Assembly (NCBI RefSeq): GCF_016598485.1
Contig: NZ_JAEMUW010000003.1
Coordinates: forward strand, 1 to 64,000
DNA: 64,000 nucleotides
Reading direction: 5' to 3'
Source of the DNA: Micromonospora coerulea
GTDB lineage: Bacteria > Actinomycetota > Actinomycetes > Mycobacteriales > Micromonosporaceae
Position 1 is the first letter of the stretch. Each line of letters opens with the position of its first letter. Shown here piece after piece: positions 20,297 to 29,401 of this stretch. The position numbers and the translations under genes are program-made. A model generated the notes under the pieces. That model made no database searches. It was not told the origin of the DNA and was given only the letters and a program-made list of their open reading frames with translations.

Positions 20297-20351
20297 GAGA
20301 GCCTCCGAAACACCTCGGTCGATCCGACTGCGGTACCCCGTGGCGCGTCCG

Positions 20352-22121
20352 CTACACCCCGTCGCCGCGCGCCGCGCGCGCCTCGCCGGCCAGCCGCTCG
20401 ACCAGACCGTCCAGCGGCAGCTCGACCCGCTCGCCGCCGGCCCGGTCGCGCAGCTCGACGTACCCGTCGGCGAGCCGGCGGCCGACCACGACGGTGCGTG
20501 GGATGCCGATCAGCTCGGCGTCGGTGAACTTCACCCCGGCCGAGACGTGCGTCCGGTCGTCGACCAGCACCCGCAGGCCCGCGGCGGCCAGGCGTCCGCC
20601 GAGGTCCAGCGCCGCATCGAGCTGCGGCCCCTTTCCGGCCGCCACCAGGTGTACGTCGCACGGCGCGACCGCCGCCGGCCACACCAGACCCCGCTCGTCG
20701 TGGTGCTGCTCGGCGATCGCCGCCACCGCCCGGGACACCCCGATGCCGTAGCAGCCCATGGTCGGCCGGACCGGCTTGCCCGCCGGGCCGAGCACGTCGA
20801 CGGCGAACGCGTCGGTGAACCGGCGGCCCAACTGGAAGATGTGCCCGATCTCGATGCCCCGCCGCATGGTCAGCTCGCCGGTCGCGCAGGCCGGGCACGC
20901 GTCACCGGGGCGCACCTCGGCCGCCTCGATCGTGCCCGCCGGCGTGAAGTCCCGCCCGCAGACCACGTCGACCGCATGCCGGCCCGGCTCGTTCGCCCCG
21001 GTCAGCCACGCGCTGCCGGCGACCACCCGCGGATCGACCAGGTAGCGGACGGCGAGCTTCTCCAGGAGCTGCGGCCCGATGTAGCCGCGGACCAGCTCCG
21101 GGTGGGCGGCCCAGTCGTCGAAGACCGCGACGGTGGCCGGGTGCACGGCCGCCTCGACCCGCTTGAGGTCGACCTCCCGGTCGCCGGGCACCCCGATCAC
21201 CAGCAGCTCGGACTCCTCGGCGCCCGGCCGGCGCACGGTGAGCACCACGTTCTTCAGGGTGTCCGCGGCGGTCCAGTCCCGCCGCCCGCCGAGCCCGCGC
21301 GCGTTCGCCAGCTCGACCAGGGAGGCGATGGTCGGCGTCTCCGGGGTGTCGTGCACCGTCAGCGCCGAGTGCGCGTCCGGATCGCCGGCCGCCGGGGCCC
21401 GGGTCAGCACCGCCTCGGTGTTCGCCGCGTAGTCGCAGGCGGTGCAGCCGACGAAGCTGTCCTCGCCGACCGGCGCGGCGGCCAGGAACTCCTCCGACGC
21501 CGAGCCGCCCATCGCCCCGGACATCGCGTGCACCACCGTGTAGTCCAGCCCCAGCCGGGTGAAGACCCGTTCGTAGGCGTCGCGGTGCCGGTCGTACGCC
21601 GCTTGGAGCCCGGCGGAGTCCAGGTCGAACGAGTAGGCGTCCTTCATCAGGAACTCGCGCCCGCGCAGCAGCCCGGCCCGGGGGCGGGCCTCGTCCCGGA
21701 ACTTCGTCTGGACCTGGAACAGCGTCACCGGGAAGTCCCGGTACGACGAGAAGAGATCCTTGACCAGCAGCGCGGCCAGCTCCTCGTGGGTCGGGGCGAG
21801 CAGATGCTCGGCGCCCTTGCGGTCGGCGAGGGTGAAGATGTCGTCGCCGTACTCCGTCCACCGCCCGCTGGTCCGGTACGGCTCCGCCGGCAGCAGCGCC
21901 GGGAAGTGCACCTCCTGGTCGCCGATCGCGGTCATCTCCTGGCGGATGATCTCGGTGACCCGGTCCAGCACCAGCTTGCCCAGCGGCAGCCAGCTGTAGC
22001 CGCCGGGTGCGGCGCGGCGGACGTAGCCGGCGCGGACCAGCAGCCGGTGGCTCGGCACCTCCGCGTCCGCCGGGTCCTCGCGCAGGGTCCGGAGCAGCAG
22101 GTTCGACATGCGCAGCAGCAT
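20352..22121 (-). CDS. proS: Prolyl-tRNA synthetase
   Basis: 589 residues from ATG at 22121 (a second ATG at 22109 is possible). Class II motif 2 is clear in [20 protein letters not shown] followed by DAYSFD, and motif 3 in [17 protein letters not shown]. The insertion editing domain between motifs 2 and 3 (about residues 230-400, including [19 protein letters not shown] and VVLTVRRPG) makes this the bacterial long type with cis-editing of alanyl-tRNA. The anticodon-binding domain closes the protein ([38 protein letters not shown]). It is essential for translation. The frame is open upstream to 22457 without homology. Confidence 0.97.
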   Translation of the reverse strand: MLLRMSNLLLRTLREDPADAEVPSHRLLVRAGYVRRAAPGGYSWLPLGKLVLDRVTEIIRQEMTAIGDQEVHFPALLPAEPYRTSGRWTEYGDDIFTLADRKGAEHLLAPTHEELAALLVKDLFSSYRDFPVTLFQVQTKFRDEARPRAGLLRGREFLMKDAYSFDLDSAGLQAAYDRHRDAYERVFTRLGLDYTVVHAMSGAMGGSASEEFLAAAPVGEDSFVGCTACDYAANTEAVLTRAPAAGDPDAHSALTVHDTPETPTIASLVELANARGLGGRRDWTAADTLKNVVLTVRRPGAEESELLVIGVPGDREVDLKRVEAAVHPATVAVFDDWAAHPELVRGYIGPQLLEKLAVRYLVDPRVVAGSAWLTGANEPGRHAVDVVCGRDFTPAGTIEAAEVRPGDACPACATGELTMRRGIEIGHIFQLGRRFTDAFAVDVLGPAGKPVRPTMGCYGIGVSRAVAAIAEQHHDERGLVWPAAVAPCDVHLVAAGKGPQLDAALDLGGRLAAAGLRVLVDDRTHVSAGVKFTDAELIGIPRTVVVGRRLADGYVELRDRAGGERVELPLDGLVERLAGEARAARGDGV

Positions 22122-22192
22122 TGGCGCAGCGTACGGCGGGCGCGACGGGAAGGGCGATCCAATTCGTCGGGTGCGTGGCCGTGCCACGGTGG

Positions 22193-22408
22193 TCAGCGCA
22201 GTCCGCGGATGAGGTTGTCGATCAGCGTGCGGGCGAAGTCCTCGGTCAAGGGCTGGTCGGGCAGGAGGAGGCGGTGGAATGCGGTGAGCTGGTCGGTCAG
22301 GTCGACGACTATGTCGCCGGTGTCGGGGAAGGCGAGGGCCGGCCCGACGACGGTGAAGTAGCCGTCGAGGGCGAGGGCGCCTCTGGAGGGCCACCATGAC
22401 CACTTCAA
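22193..22408 (-). pseudogene. TetR-family repressor, C-terminal fragment
   Basis: The minus strand encodes [20 protein letters not shown] then [20 protein letters not shown] and ends [14 protein letters not shown]. This is the end of a TetR ligand-binding domain; the L-x-(D/N)-N-(L/I)-(I/L)-R-G-L tail is typical. The DNA-binding N-terminus is missing, and the sequence runs straight into the start of the divergent SDR gene (22396). Repressor genes of this kind commonly sit divergent to SDRs, so a deletion has removed the repressor head and probably the original control region. Confidence 0.6.
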
Positions 22409-23142
22409 CCACCCACACCGACCGGGTCGCGATCGTCACCGGCGGTTCGCGCGGCATCGGTGCCGAGAGCGCCCGACGCCTCGCCGCCGACGGGTTCGCG
22501 GTCGTGGTCGGCTACGCCGGCAGCGCCGCCGAGGCCGACCGGGTCGTCTCCGACATCACCACCGCCGGTGGCAGGGCGGTCGCGGTAGGGGCCGACGTCG
22601 CCGACGAGACTGCCGTCGCCGCGATGTTCGACACCGCCGAGCAGACGTTCGGTGGCGTCGACGTGGTGGTGAACAGCGCCGGCATCATGATCCTCGCCCC
22701 CTTGGCCGACTTCGACCTCGACGCGTTCGACCGGATGCAGCGCGTCAACGTGCGCGGCACGTTCGTCGTCGACCAGCAGGCCGCCCGCCGGTTGCGCGCC
22801 GGTGGGGCGATCATCAACCTCTCCACCTCGGTGCTCGGACTGGCCCTGCCCACCTACGCCGCCTACATCGCCAGCAAGGGCGCCGTCGAGGGGCTCACCA
22901 GGGTTCTGGCCCGGGAGTTGCGCGGCCGGGACATCACCGTCAACGCCGTCGCCCCCGGGCCGACCGCCACCGACCTGTTCCTTCAGGGCAAGGACGAGGA
23001 GACCATCGCCCGGATGGCCGCGCAGCCGCCGCTGGAGCGCCTGGGCACCACGGACGACATCGCCACCGTGGTGGCGTTCCTGGCCGGACCCGCCCGCTGG
23101 ATCAACGGCCAGGTCATCCGGGTCAACGGCGGGATCGTCTGA
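22396..23142 (+). CDS. SDR-family NAD(P)-dependent oxidoreductase
   Basis: 248 residues, a classical short-chain dehydrogenase. The cofactor motif TGGSRGIG is at residues 15-22, NSAG at about 93-96, catalytic Ser in LSTSVL, and the catalytic Tyr/Lys pair in [20 protein letters not shown]. The PG motif ([11 protein letters not shown]) and the C-terminal [11 protein letters not shown] follow. Close relatives are annotated as 3-ketoacyl-ACP reductase-like or glucose-1-dehydrogenase-like; the substrate cannot be assigned. The ATG is preceded by CTCTGGAGGGCCACC with GGAGG 6 bases upstream. A truncated TetR gene faces it. Confidence 0.92.
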   Translation: MTTSTTHTDRVAIVTGGSRGIGAESARRLAADGFAVVVGYAGSAAEADRVVSDITTAGGRAVAVGADVADETAVAAMFDTAEQTFGGVDVVVNSAGIMILAPLADFDLDAFDRMQRVNVRGTFVVDQQAARRLRAGGAIINLSTSVLGLALPTYAAYIASKGAVEGLTRVLARELRGRDITVNAVAPGPTATDLFLQGKDEETIARMAAQPPLERLGTTDDIATVVAFLAGPARWINGQVIRVNGGIV

Positions 23143-23186
23143 CCCGGCGAGGCCGCACCGGGGGCATCACCACGCTCGCCCGGAGC

Positions 23187-23369
23187 TCAGCGGCGCTTGG
23201 CGTACTCGATGAAGGTGCGCCAGGTGTGGGGGGCGAAGGTGAGGGCCGGGCCGGTCGGGTCCTTGCTGTCGCGGACGCCGACGACGTCGGGCAGGTTGTC
23301 GGCCACCTCGACGCACTCGCCTTGACCGCTACGGGTGGATTTCCGCCACGTAGCGCCAATCAGCTCCAT
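23187..23369 (-). CDS. DUF397 domain protein
   Basis: 60 residues from ATG at 23369. The DUF397 signature TWRKSTRSGQGECVEVADNL, VGVRDSKDPTGPALTF and the ending W..F(I/V) are complete. DUF397 proteins nearly always follow an XRE-DUF5753 regulator in actinomycetes, as here, where the two genes overlap by 10 bases. In Streptomyces such pairs (for example the BldB/WhiJ-like systems) control development, with the small protein thought to modulate the regulator. The specific target is unknown. Confidence 0.9.
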   Translation of the reverse strand: MELIGATWRKSTRSGQGECVEVADNLPDVVGVRDSKDPTGPALTFAPHTWRTFIEYAKRR

Positions 23370-24163
23370 GACGTCACCGCTTTCTTCATTAGCTCGATCG
23401 ACTGTCGGCGGGACAGGGCCTCGTTGCGGACGCTCTCCCACCTCGACAGCAGAATAGCTAGATCTTCATCTCTATCGACCACTACGCCGCCGAGCTGAGT
23501 TTCCAGGTGACCGACCCAACCGCCGTTCGCGTCCCTACCGAGGACGAACGGTCCGATCAGTCCTACGTGCACGCTGACCTCGACCGGGATGACATGCACG
23601 CTGATGTGTGGCCTCCCGGCGCACTCCAGCAGGTGAGTCGTCTGCTCGGCCATGATCCCTTTGAAGCCCTCGTCCGCACGGCGGAGGACAGCTTCCTCGA
23701 TGACCGCTACGAACTGCGGAGGATTCGGCTGGGAGAGGATGCACTGCCGATCCAACCTGACGCTGAGCCGCTGCTCGACCTCGTCTTCGCTCAGGGTGTC
23801 AGCGGATCTGATCACCGCACGGGCGTAGTTCTCCGTCTGTAGCAGGCCCGGAATCAGGGTCGGCTGGTAGCAGCGCATTTGTTGCGCCTGCCGCTCGGCT
23901 TCAAGCCAGGGGCGTAGCCAGTTCGGCTGCCCGTCGCGTTCCGCCAGTTTCAGCAGGGATGTCAACAGCCCGCCCGTGCCCAGCACCTCGTCGGCCCGCT
24001 TGAGGAAGAACCGGTCGAGCGGCCGTTGGCCCAGCTCGATGGCCGACACCTGGGAGCCGGAGAAGTGGACCAGTTTCCCGAACTCGTCCTGGCTCAGTTC
24101 GGCGTTCACCCGTAGCCGCCGGAGTTGTGCTCGGATCAGCTCCGCGGTCGGCTCACCTTCCAC
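23360..24163 (-). CDS. XRE-family regulator with DUF5753 domain
   Basis: 267 residues. The N-terminal helix-turn-helix spans about residues 8-62 (LIRAQLRRLRVNAELSQDEF, then GSQVSAIELGQRPL), and the DUF5753 domain covers about 85-265, starting with the diagnostic WLRPWLEAERQAQQMRCYQP then TLIPGLLQTENYARAV, with IEEAVLRR and HVIPVEVSVHVGLIGPFVLG further on. These regulators pair with DUF397 proteins; the partner overlaps its 3' end. A second such module is at 54463-55535. Two small genes diverge from it. Confidence 0.92.
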   Translation of the reverse strand: MEGEPTAELIRAQLRRLRVNAELSQDEFGKLVHFSGSQVSAIELGQRPLDRFFLKRADEVLGTGGLLTSLLKLAERDGQPNWLRPWLEAERQAQQMRCYQPTLIPGLLQTENYARAVIRSADTLSEDEVEQRLSVRLDRQCILSQPNPPQFVAVIEEAVLRRADEGFKGIMAEQTTHLLECAGRPHISVHVIPVEVSVHVGLIGPFVLGRDANGGWVGHLETQLGGVVVDRDEDLAILLSRWESVRNEALSRRQSIELMKKAVTSWS

Positions 24164-24286
24164 GCTTCCTCCACGATTCTCCCGGCGTCGCCACAGCTGG
24201 ACCGCCGGGACGGAACGGCCAGCCCGGCCTTGCCACGGCAGCCGTGAATGCCTTCCGAGCGTAGTTCCGTCCTCAGCAGACTGTCA

Positions 24287-24318
24287 CGCAGCGGGCCGCC
24301 TCCGTCAGGCCCGCTGCG
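24287..24318. terminator. 11-bp perfect hairpin in a divergent control region
   Basis: CGCAGCGGGCC and GGCCCGCTGCG flank a 10-base loop. It lies between the divergent XRE gene (24163) and the small gene starting at 24383, so it may be an attenuator or regulator site rather than a terminator. Confidence 0.45.
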
Positions 24319-24370
24319 GGGCCGCCCGTGAATCCCCCCGATGCAGGGGCGGCCCCGGCTCGTACTGCTG

Positions 24371-24377
24371 AAGGAGG
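24371..24377 (+). promoter_or_regulatory. Strong ribosome binding site AAGGAGG
   Basis: It lies 5 bases before the ATG at 24383 and is the main support that this 63-codon gene is translated. Confidence 0.65.
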
Positions 24378-24382
24378 TCGAG

Positions 24383-24574
24383 ATGCGCAACGCGCTCCGC
24401 TGGTTCCGGTGCCGGACGGCCGTGCCGCCACCGCCGCTGCCCCGCCGGGTCCGGGGCGCCAACCTGCCGGAGTGGATGTGCGAGCCGACCAAGGTCTTCC
24501 CGACGATGCGGCCGGGGGGTCCCGGCCGGTTGACCCGGGCGCAGGAGTGGCGGGCCAACGGAGGGCGCTGGTGA
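24383..24574 (+). CDS. Small hypothetical protein divergent from XRE/DUF397
   Basis: 63 residues (MRNALRWFRCRTAVPPPPLP...). The ATG has a strong ribosome binding site AAGGAGG 5 bases upstream. The middle contains the sequence GANLPEWMCEPTKVFPTM and the end RLTRAQEWRANGGRW. The tight start signal and overlap with the next gene argue that it is real. I recognise no domain. It appears to be a companion of the next gene and of the divergent XRE module. Confidence 0.7.
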   Translation: MRNALRWFRCRTAVPPPPLPRRVRGANLPEWMCEPTKVFPTMRPGGPGRLTRAQEWRANGGRW

Positions 24575-24924
24575 TGATGCCCTCCGGTCAGCTTCCGGTG
24601 CCCCGCCTCGGGCCGTACCCCGACCGGCCGCGGCCGTACCCGCCGGGTTACCCGCCGCACCTGCCGCTGCGGCCGTTGTGGGTGTGCCGGGCCTGCGGGC
24701 TGCCGTGGCCGTGCGCCGAGGCCCGGCTGCTCCTCAAGGTCGAGTACGACGACAGCCCCGTCGACCTGGCCATCTACCTGTCCGGGCTCTATCACGAGGC
24801 GACCCACGACCTGTTCCGGCTGAACCCGCACGACGGCCCCACCCCACGCGAGCTGTTCGAGCGGTTCGTTGCCTGGGGTCCGTACCGGAAGGGGTTGGTC
24901 GAGCCTCCGACCTGCGACGAATGA
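24574..24924 (+). CDS. Small Pro/Tyr-rich hypothetical protein with a CxxC motif
   Basis: 116 residues from ATG at 24574, which overlaps the stop of the previous gene (TGATG) and has GGAGGG 8 bases upstream; GTG at 24571 is an alternative. A Pro/Tyr-rich head (PYPDRPRPYPPGYPPHLPLR) leads to VCRACGLPWPCAEARLLLKV, with CxxCGxPWPC that could bind a metal or form a disulfide, and then a helical tail (DLAIYLSGLYHEATHDLFRL, TPRELFERFVAW). Homologues next to XRE regulators in Micromonospora-type genomes are often labelled flavin reductase without visible support; I would not transfer that name. Confidence 0.72.
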   Translation: MMPSGQLPVPRLGPYPDRPRPYPPGYPPHLPLRPLWVCRACGLPWPCAEARLLLKVEYDDSPVDLAIYLSGLYHEATHDLFRLNPHDGPTPRELFERFVAWGPYRKGLVEPPTCDE

Positions 24925-25027
24925 TCGGCCGGAACTGCTCATCGAGGCACGGCAACCACCGCGGCTGAGGGTGACGTCTGGAGGGGCGTCAGGATGATGC
25001 ACCACCTCACCCCAAGGATCGGCTCGT

Positions 25028-25558
25028 GTGGACCCTCTGCTGAGTGAGTTCGACTCGTTCGTCCGTCACCGGACCCCCGCGCTCCTGCGCTCGGCCTACC
25101 TGCTCACCGGCGACCAGCACCTGGCCGAGGACCTCGTCCAGTCGGCGCTGGCCCGGACCCACCGGTCCTGGAGCCGGCTGCACGACAGCGGCAACGCCGA
25201 GGCGTACACCCGCAAGATCATGTACCACCTTCAGGTCTCCTGGTGGCGGCGGCGCCGGGTTCCCGAGTCGATGCCGGGCGACCTGCCGGAACCACGTGGC
25301 AGCGACTCGGCCGCCGACCACGCCCAGCAGACCACGCTCCGGCTGACCCTGCGGGCCGCGCTGGCGAAGCTCTCCGCCAAGCAGCGCGCCGTGCTGATCC
25401 TGCGGTTCTTCGAGGACCGCACCGAGGCCGAGGCCGCCGACCTGCTCGGCGTCACCGTCGGCACCGTCAAGAGCCAGACCTCGAAGGCCCTGGCCAAGCT
25501 GCGCACCGTCGCCCCGGAACTCGCCGAGCTGTACGTCCTGGAAGGAAGCGCCCGATGA
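25028..25558 (+). CDS. SigE-family ECF RNA polymerase sigma factor
   Basis: 176 residues from GTG. Region 2 is LLRSAYLLTGDQHLAEDLVQ followed by SALARTHRSW, and region 4 is LSAKQRAVLILRFFEDRTEA then EAADLLGVTVGTVKSQTSKA, a helix-turn-helix. The F(D/V)xFVxxRxxxLLRxAYLLTGD opening and the Y-x-R-K-I-M-Y segment identify the SigE (ECF41-unrelated, SigE70-like) actinobacterial subgroup that usually regulates its own downstream membrane partner. Its stop codon overlaps the start of that partner (ATGA). Confidence 0.92.
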   Translation: MDPLLSEFDSFVRHRTPALLRSAYLLTGDQHLAEDLVQSALARTHRSWSRLHDSGNAEAYTRKIMYHLQVSWWRRRRVPESMPGDLPEPRGSDSAADHAQQTTLRLTLRAALAKLSAKQRAVLILRFFEDRTEAEAADLLGVTVGTVKSQTSKALAKLRTVAPELAELYVLEGSAR

Positions 25559-26718
25559 ACGACGACCGCCTCCGGCTCGACCTGGCCGACCTGGCCGACG
25601 AGGTCACCCCGGTCGACCTGCGGGACCGGGCCCTGCGTACCTCCCGCCGGCTCGGCATCCAGCGGGCCGTGGCCACCTCGGCCGCCGCGCTGGTGCTGCT
25701 CGCCGCCGCCACCGGCACGGCTTTCGCCATCCGCCCGGACGGCGGGGCACCCGCGCCCGCCCCCGCCGGCCCCTCCCTCACCGCGAGCTGGCCCCCGGTC
25801 GAGGTGACCCCGACGCCGGAGCTGAGCGCGAGCCCCCCGGCGACCACCACCTCGGAACCGGCGGCGACCGCGACGATCGGCCGGGTCTTCTACGGCCCGG
25901 CACCCGACAACTCGTCTGCGACCACGGCGCGACTGCGCTCCTGGAAGCCTGGCGGCGTACCGGTGGACCTGCTCAGCGTCCCGCGCACGTCGGCGCTGGC
26001 CAACGCGGCCGTCTCGCCAGACGGCGAGCGGGTGGCCTGGGTGGATCGGAACGCCAACCTCTGGGTCGCGGACGTCAACGGTTCCGGGCGGCGCAAGGTG
26101 CGCGCCGGGGTGGAGGGCGACTGCTGGGGGCCCACCTGGTCCCCGGACTCCAAGCGGCTGGCGCTGGCGCTCGTCGACCCGGCCAGCCCGGGCGCGGGCC
26201 GGCGGGGCGTACTGAACCTGGCCTCGAACACGTTCACCGCGGTGGGCAAACTCATCGGCTGCCACCCGCTCTGGTCGGCCAACGGGAAGGTGTTCGCCTT
26301 TCCGGACGGCTCCGCAGGACGGGTCACCATGACGGCGCCGGACGGCATCGGACAGTGGTTCATTCCGAAGCTCGGCGGGACCGCCCGGTACGACTGCTTC
26401 GACGTGGCCAGCCTCTCCCCGGAGGGTGACCGGATCGCGCTGTACCGGCGCGGGCCAGACGTGCCGTCAGGGGACGTCGCCCGGGAACTCGACGCCAACG
26501 TGGTGCTCAACACCCGCACCGGCAATGAGGTCGGGTTGCCGCTCGGCGGGCGGGAACTGCGCCAGGCGTACTTCCAGGCCGACGGGAGGCTGGTGGCCCG
26601 GGTGGCCTCCGGAAAGGGCTTCGCCCTGGTGCTGATCGACGGAGACGGTCGGAAAGTCTCCGAGATCGCCGAACCGGACATCCTGAAGGACATGCAGATC
26701 CTCGGGGTCGCCGGCTAG
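25555..26718 (+). CDS. Membrane-anchored TolB/WD40-like beta-propeller protein, likely partner of the sigma factor
   Basis: 387 residues. The cytoplasmic head of about 40 residues is acidic (DDRLRLDLADLADEVTPVDL), followed by one membrane helix at about 42-60 (VATSAAALVLLAAATGTAFA), a Pro/Thr-rich spacer to 105, then an extracytoplasmic propeller with TolB-type strands such as AAVSPDGERVAWVDRNANLW, WSPDSKRLALALV and SLSPEGDRIALYRRG. The start overlaps the sigma factor stop, so the two are translationally coupled. This topology fits an anti-sigma or sensor protein in which the short head holds the sigma factor and the propeller senses an external signal. No zinc-binding anti-sigma HxxxCxxC motif is present, so this is inference from context. 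Confidence 0.82.
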   Translation: MNDDRLRLDLADLADEVTPVDLRDRALRTSRRLGIQRAVATSAAALVLLAAATGTAFAIRPDGGAPAPAPAGPSLTASWPPVEVTPTPELSASPPATTTSEPAATATIGRVFYGPAPDNSSATTARLRSWKPGGVPVDLLSVPRTSALANAAVSPDGERVAWVDRNANLWVADVNGSGRRKVRAGVEGDCWGPTWSPDSKRLALALVDPASPGAGRRGVLNLASNTFTAVGKLIGCHPLWSANGKVFAFPDGSAGRVTMTAPDGIGQWFIPKLGGTARYDCFDVASLSPEGDRIALYRRGPDVPSGDVARELDANVVLNTRTGNEVGLPLGGRELRQAYFQADGRLVARVASGKGFALVLIDGDGRKVSEIAEPDILKDMQILGVAG

Positions 26719-26767
26719 GCGAGCGGTCGACAGATGGTCGGGGGTGAACCGGTCCCGGCATGACGGA

Positions 26768-26794
26768 GGCCCCCAGCGCTCGGCGCTGGGGGCC
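26768..26794. terminator. 12-bp perfect hairpin terminator
   Basis: GGCCCCCAGCGC and GCGCTGGGGGCC surround a TCG loop. It separates the sigma factor operon from the convergent metallopeptidase gene and could work in both directions. Confidence 0.75.
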
Positions 26795-26858
26795 CGCATG
26801 CTGTTGAGGATCAGCGCTGCTCGCCGCCACCGGCGGTGGCCCCACGCTCTGCCCGCGC

Positions 26859-28400
26859 TCAGCGCACCTCGGTCTTGAGGTAGGCGAGCCACGCCTTCTC
26901 GAACTCCTCGTACGACACCCCGAGGACGTCCTGCGTCACCTCTCCGATCTTCCTGCTGCAGTAGTGCTCGGCCACGAGCTGGAACATCTTCTGCTCCCCG
27001 TACCGCTCGACGAGGTAGCCGATGGCCGAGTGGCCCAGCCAGTAGTGGTAGCCGACCCGGCCCTCCAGGTCCCAGGCCGGGCCGTTCGGCAGCGAGCGCG
27101 GCAGGCCGATCTCCCGGATCACCGCCCGGGAGTCGGCCGTACGCTCGCTGGTCAGCCAGGGCTTCCGGCCGTGGCCCAGGTACTCCGCGAACCCCTCGAC
27201 CAGCCACGTCTCCTGCTCGCCGACCCGATACGAGCCCGGGGCGCGGGCGGTGAGGTTGCCGACCAGGGCGTGGCCGATCTCGTGCCGGAAGAGGTTCAGC
27301 TGCCGCTCGCGGGTGCCCCTAGTGAAGTGGTACGCGTCGCGGACGTCGATCACCACTCGGGTGGCCCCGACCACGGGGCTCTTCTTGTCGCTGTGGAGCA
27401 CACCCTCCGGCGGTACCGGGATCGCGACCCCGGACTCGGTGGGGGTCTCCTTCGTGGTCCGGTAGAGGGAACCCAGCTCGGTACGACCCTTGACCAGGGA
27501 GATGACGAAGCCCGGCGGCACCTTGGCGCTCACCCCGCCGGCCCGCCAGGCGGCCAGGTCGGCCACCGCGGCCTGCTCGGCGGTCGGGGCGTACCGCTGC
27601 GCCGCCGCCCGCAGCGACGAGTCGATGATCAGCAGCGTGTGCGGCGTCCGCTCGACGTGGATGCTCCGCCACTTGTCCCACGGGGCCGGGTAGTGGGTGA
27701 TCGCGTCCCGCTTGCGCTCCTCCGGGAAGCCGCCGGCCCGGGTGACCTTCAGCGGGGCCTCCCGGTCGGTCTGGACGATCGTCCACCGGTACCACTCCTC
27801 GACCGGGCCGAGATCGAAGCCGTCGAACCGGTGCACGAACGCCACCGTCACGTCGACCTCGTGCCCGCCGCCCACGGGCCGGATGTCGCCTTTGGTGAGG
27901 TACGTGAAGCGGACGTCGGCGAGCGGCAGCTTGCTCAGGTTCCGGTACAGACTGGTCTGCTCCGCGACCAGGCCCTTCGTCGTCGGGTCGAACGGCGCGA
28001 CGAACGCCTTCTCGTCCCGTTTCGTGAGCGCTGTGGTGTGCGCGGCCAGCAGCGCCTCGATCTTCTCCTGCCTGATCGCGTTGTACGTGTCGTCGAGCGC
28101 GGCGGCCGAGGCATTGTTCCGCTCGTCGAGGTACAACTTCAGCCCGACGAGCGAGCCCACCGCGCACAGGGCCAGGGCCAGGGCGGCCGCGCCGAGCCCG
28201 ATCCAGAGGCCGCGCCGGGACCGCCGGCCCGGTGCCGGCGGCGGAGCGTACGGCCCCGGTGGCGGGTAGGGCGGCAGCCCGTACGGCGCGGGTGGGCCGT
28301 ACGGGCCGACCAGCGGCGAGTGGGCGGGCGGGCCGGCGGGCGGTGGGGCGTACGGCCCGGGGTGTCCCGGTGGGGGAACAGGGGGCGGTCCCTCGGTCAT
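26859..28400 (-). CDS. Membrane-anchored peptidase of the MA (HExxH) clan
   Basis: 513 residues. The first 75 residues are a Pro/Gly/Tyr-rich cytoplasmic tail (PPYPPPGPYAPPP type), followed by one membrane helix at about 70-95 (LWIGLGAAALALALCAVGSL). The extracytoplasmic part has an NTF2-like or helical region with VAFVHRFDGF, then the zinc site RHEIGHALVGN (HEIGH) with the downstream glutamate in WLVEGFAEYLGHG, a gluzincin arrangement. The C-terminus forms helices resembling peptidase MA-like proteins (WLGHSAIGYLVERYGEQKMF). It probably cleaves proteins at the cell surface; targets are unknown. It lies convergent to the SigE-type operon. Confidence 0.85.
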   Translation of the reverse strand: MTEGPPPVPPPGHPGPYAPPPAGPPAHSPLVGPYGPPAPYGLPPYPPPGPYAPPPAPGRRSRRGLWIGLGAAALALALCAVGSLVGLKLYLDERNNASAAALDDTYNAIRQEKIEALLAAHTTALTKRDEKAFVAPFDPTTKGLVAEQTSLYRNLSKLPLADVRFTYLTKGDIRPVGGGHEVDVTVAFVHRFDGFDLGPVEEWYRWTIVQTDREAPLKVTRAGGFPEERKRDAITHYPAPWDKWRSIHVERTPHTLLIIDSSLRAAAQRYAPTAEQAAVADLAAWRAGGVSAKVPPGFVISLVKGRTELGSLYRTTKETPTESGVAIPVPPEGVLHSDKKSPVVGATRVVIDVRDAYHFTRGTRERQLNLFRHEIGHALVGNLTARAPGSYRVGEQETWLVEGFAEYLGHGRKPWLTSERTADSRAVIREIGLPRSLPNGPAWDLEGRVGYHYWLGHSAIGYLVERYGEQKMFQLVAEHYCSRKIGEVTQDVLGVSYEEFEKAWLAYLKTEVR

Positions 28401-28630
28401 GGCGTGCGTCCTCGCTCGGGTCCGGCGGATCGGGGGCCGCGTCCACTCCGGACCGCCCCCGATTGGGATGCCGCGTCATTATTTCCACCCGAGCGTCCGA
28501 ATTTCTGCCCCGGGACACCCGTCGGGGGCGTGGGCCACGCCACGTCCGTACGCGGCCTGCGCGCCCGGCGGCCAGCTGCGGTGCCAGAATGGCCGGCACC
28601 GATGGGATTCCGGGAACCGGAGGGCAGCAG

Positions 28631-29398
28631 GTGCGCTGGCGCAGTTTCGTGGCGGTGGGCGACAGCTTCACCGAGGGCATGGACGACGCCTATCCGGACG
28701 GCACGTACCGCGGGTGGGCGGACCTGGTGGCCACCCGGCTCGCCGCCGAGGCCGGCCCGGACTTCGGCTACGCCAACCTGGCGATCCGGGGTCGGCTCTT
28801 CCCCAGCGTGGTCGCCGAGCAGGTGCCCGCGGCGCTGGCCATGAAGCCCGACCTGATCAGCTTCGCCGCCGGTGGCAACGACGTGCTGCGCCGGACGTTC
28901 GACCCGGACTCGTTCGTCGCCCGCTTCGACGACGTGGTGGCCGAATTGCGCTCGGGCGGGGCGGACGTGATCCTCTTCCGGTTCGCCGACGTGATGGCCC
29001 GGCTACCCGGCCAGCGCCTCGTGGCACCGCGCGTGACGCTGCTCAACCGCGTGGTCGGTGAGGTCGCGGAGCGGCACGGGGCCATCCTGGTCGACCTATA
29101 CGCCGACGACACCTACCTCAACCCGATGCTCTGGAGCACCGACCGGCTGCACCTGTCGGCCGCCGGGCACCGGCGGGTCGCCGGGCAGGTGCTGACCGCG
29201 CTCGGCGTCGGCTGCGACGAGGACTGGCTGATGGTCCCGCCGCACCCGGCGCCCACCCCGTGGCTGGCCGCGCGGGCCGCCGACCTGCGCTGGGCGGGCC
29301 GGCACCTGGCGCCCTGGATCAAGCGCCGGCTGACCGGCCGCTCCTCCGGCGACACCGTCACCGCGAAGCGTCCGTCCCTCGGCCCGCTCACCGACTGA
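28631..29398 (+). CDS. SGNH/GDSL-family hydrolase
   Basis: 255 residues from GTG at 28631 (VRWRSFVAVGDSFTEGMDDA). Block I GDSFTEG carries the nucleophile Ser12; block III is GGNDVLRR; block V is STDRLHLSAAGHRRVA with the catalytic Asp/His. The oxyanion Gly lies in YANLAIRGRLF. No signal peptide is present, so it is cytoplasmic, in the group of SGNH esterases often seen in actinobacteria as lysophospholipase-like or acyl esterases. The next gene begins 3 bases after its stop, so they are co-transcribed. Confidence 0.92.
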   Translation: MRWRSFVAVGDSFTEGMDDAYPDGTYRGWADLVATRLAAEAGPDFGYANLAIRGRLFPSVVAEQVPAALAMKPDLISFAAGGNDVLRRTFDPDSFVARFDDVVAELRSGGADVILFRFADVMARLPGQRLVAPRVTLLNRVVGEVAERHGAILVDLYADDTYLNPMLWSTDRLHLSAAGHRRVAGQVLTALGVGCDEDWLMVPPHPAPTPWLAARAADLRWAGRHLAPWIKRRLTGRSSGDTVTAKRPSLGPLTD

Positions 29399-29401
29399 CC
29401 G

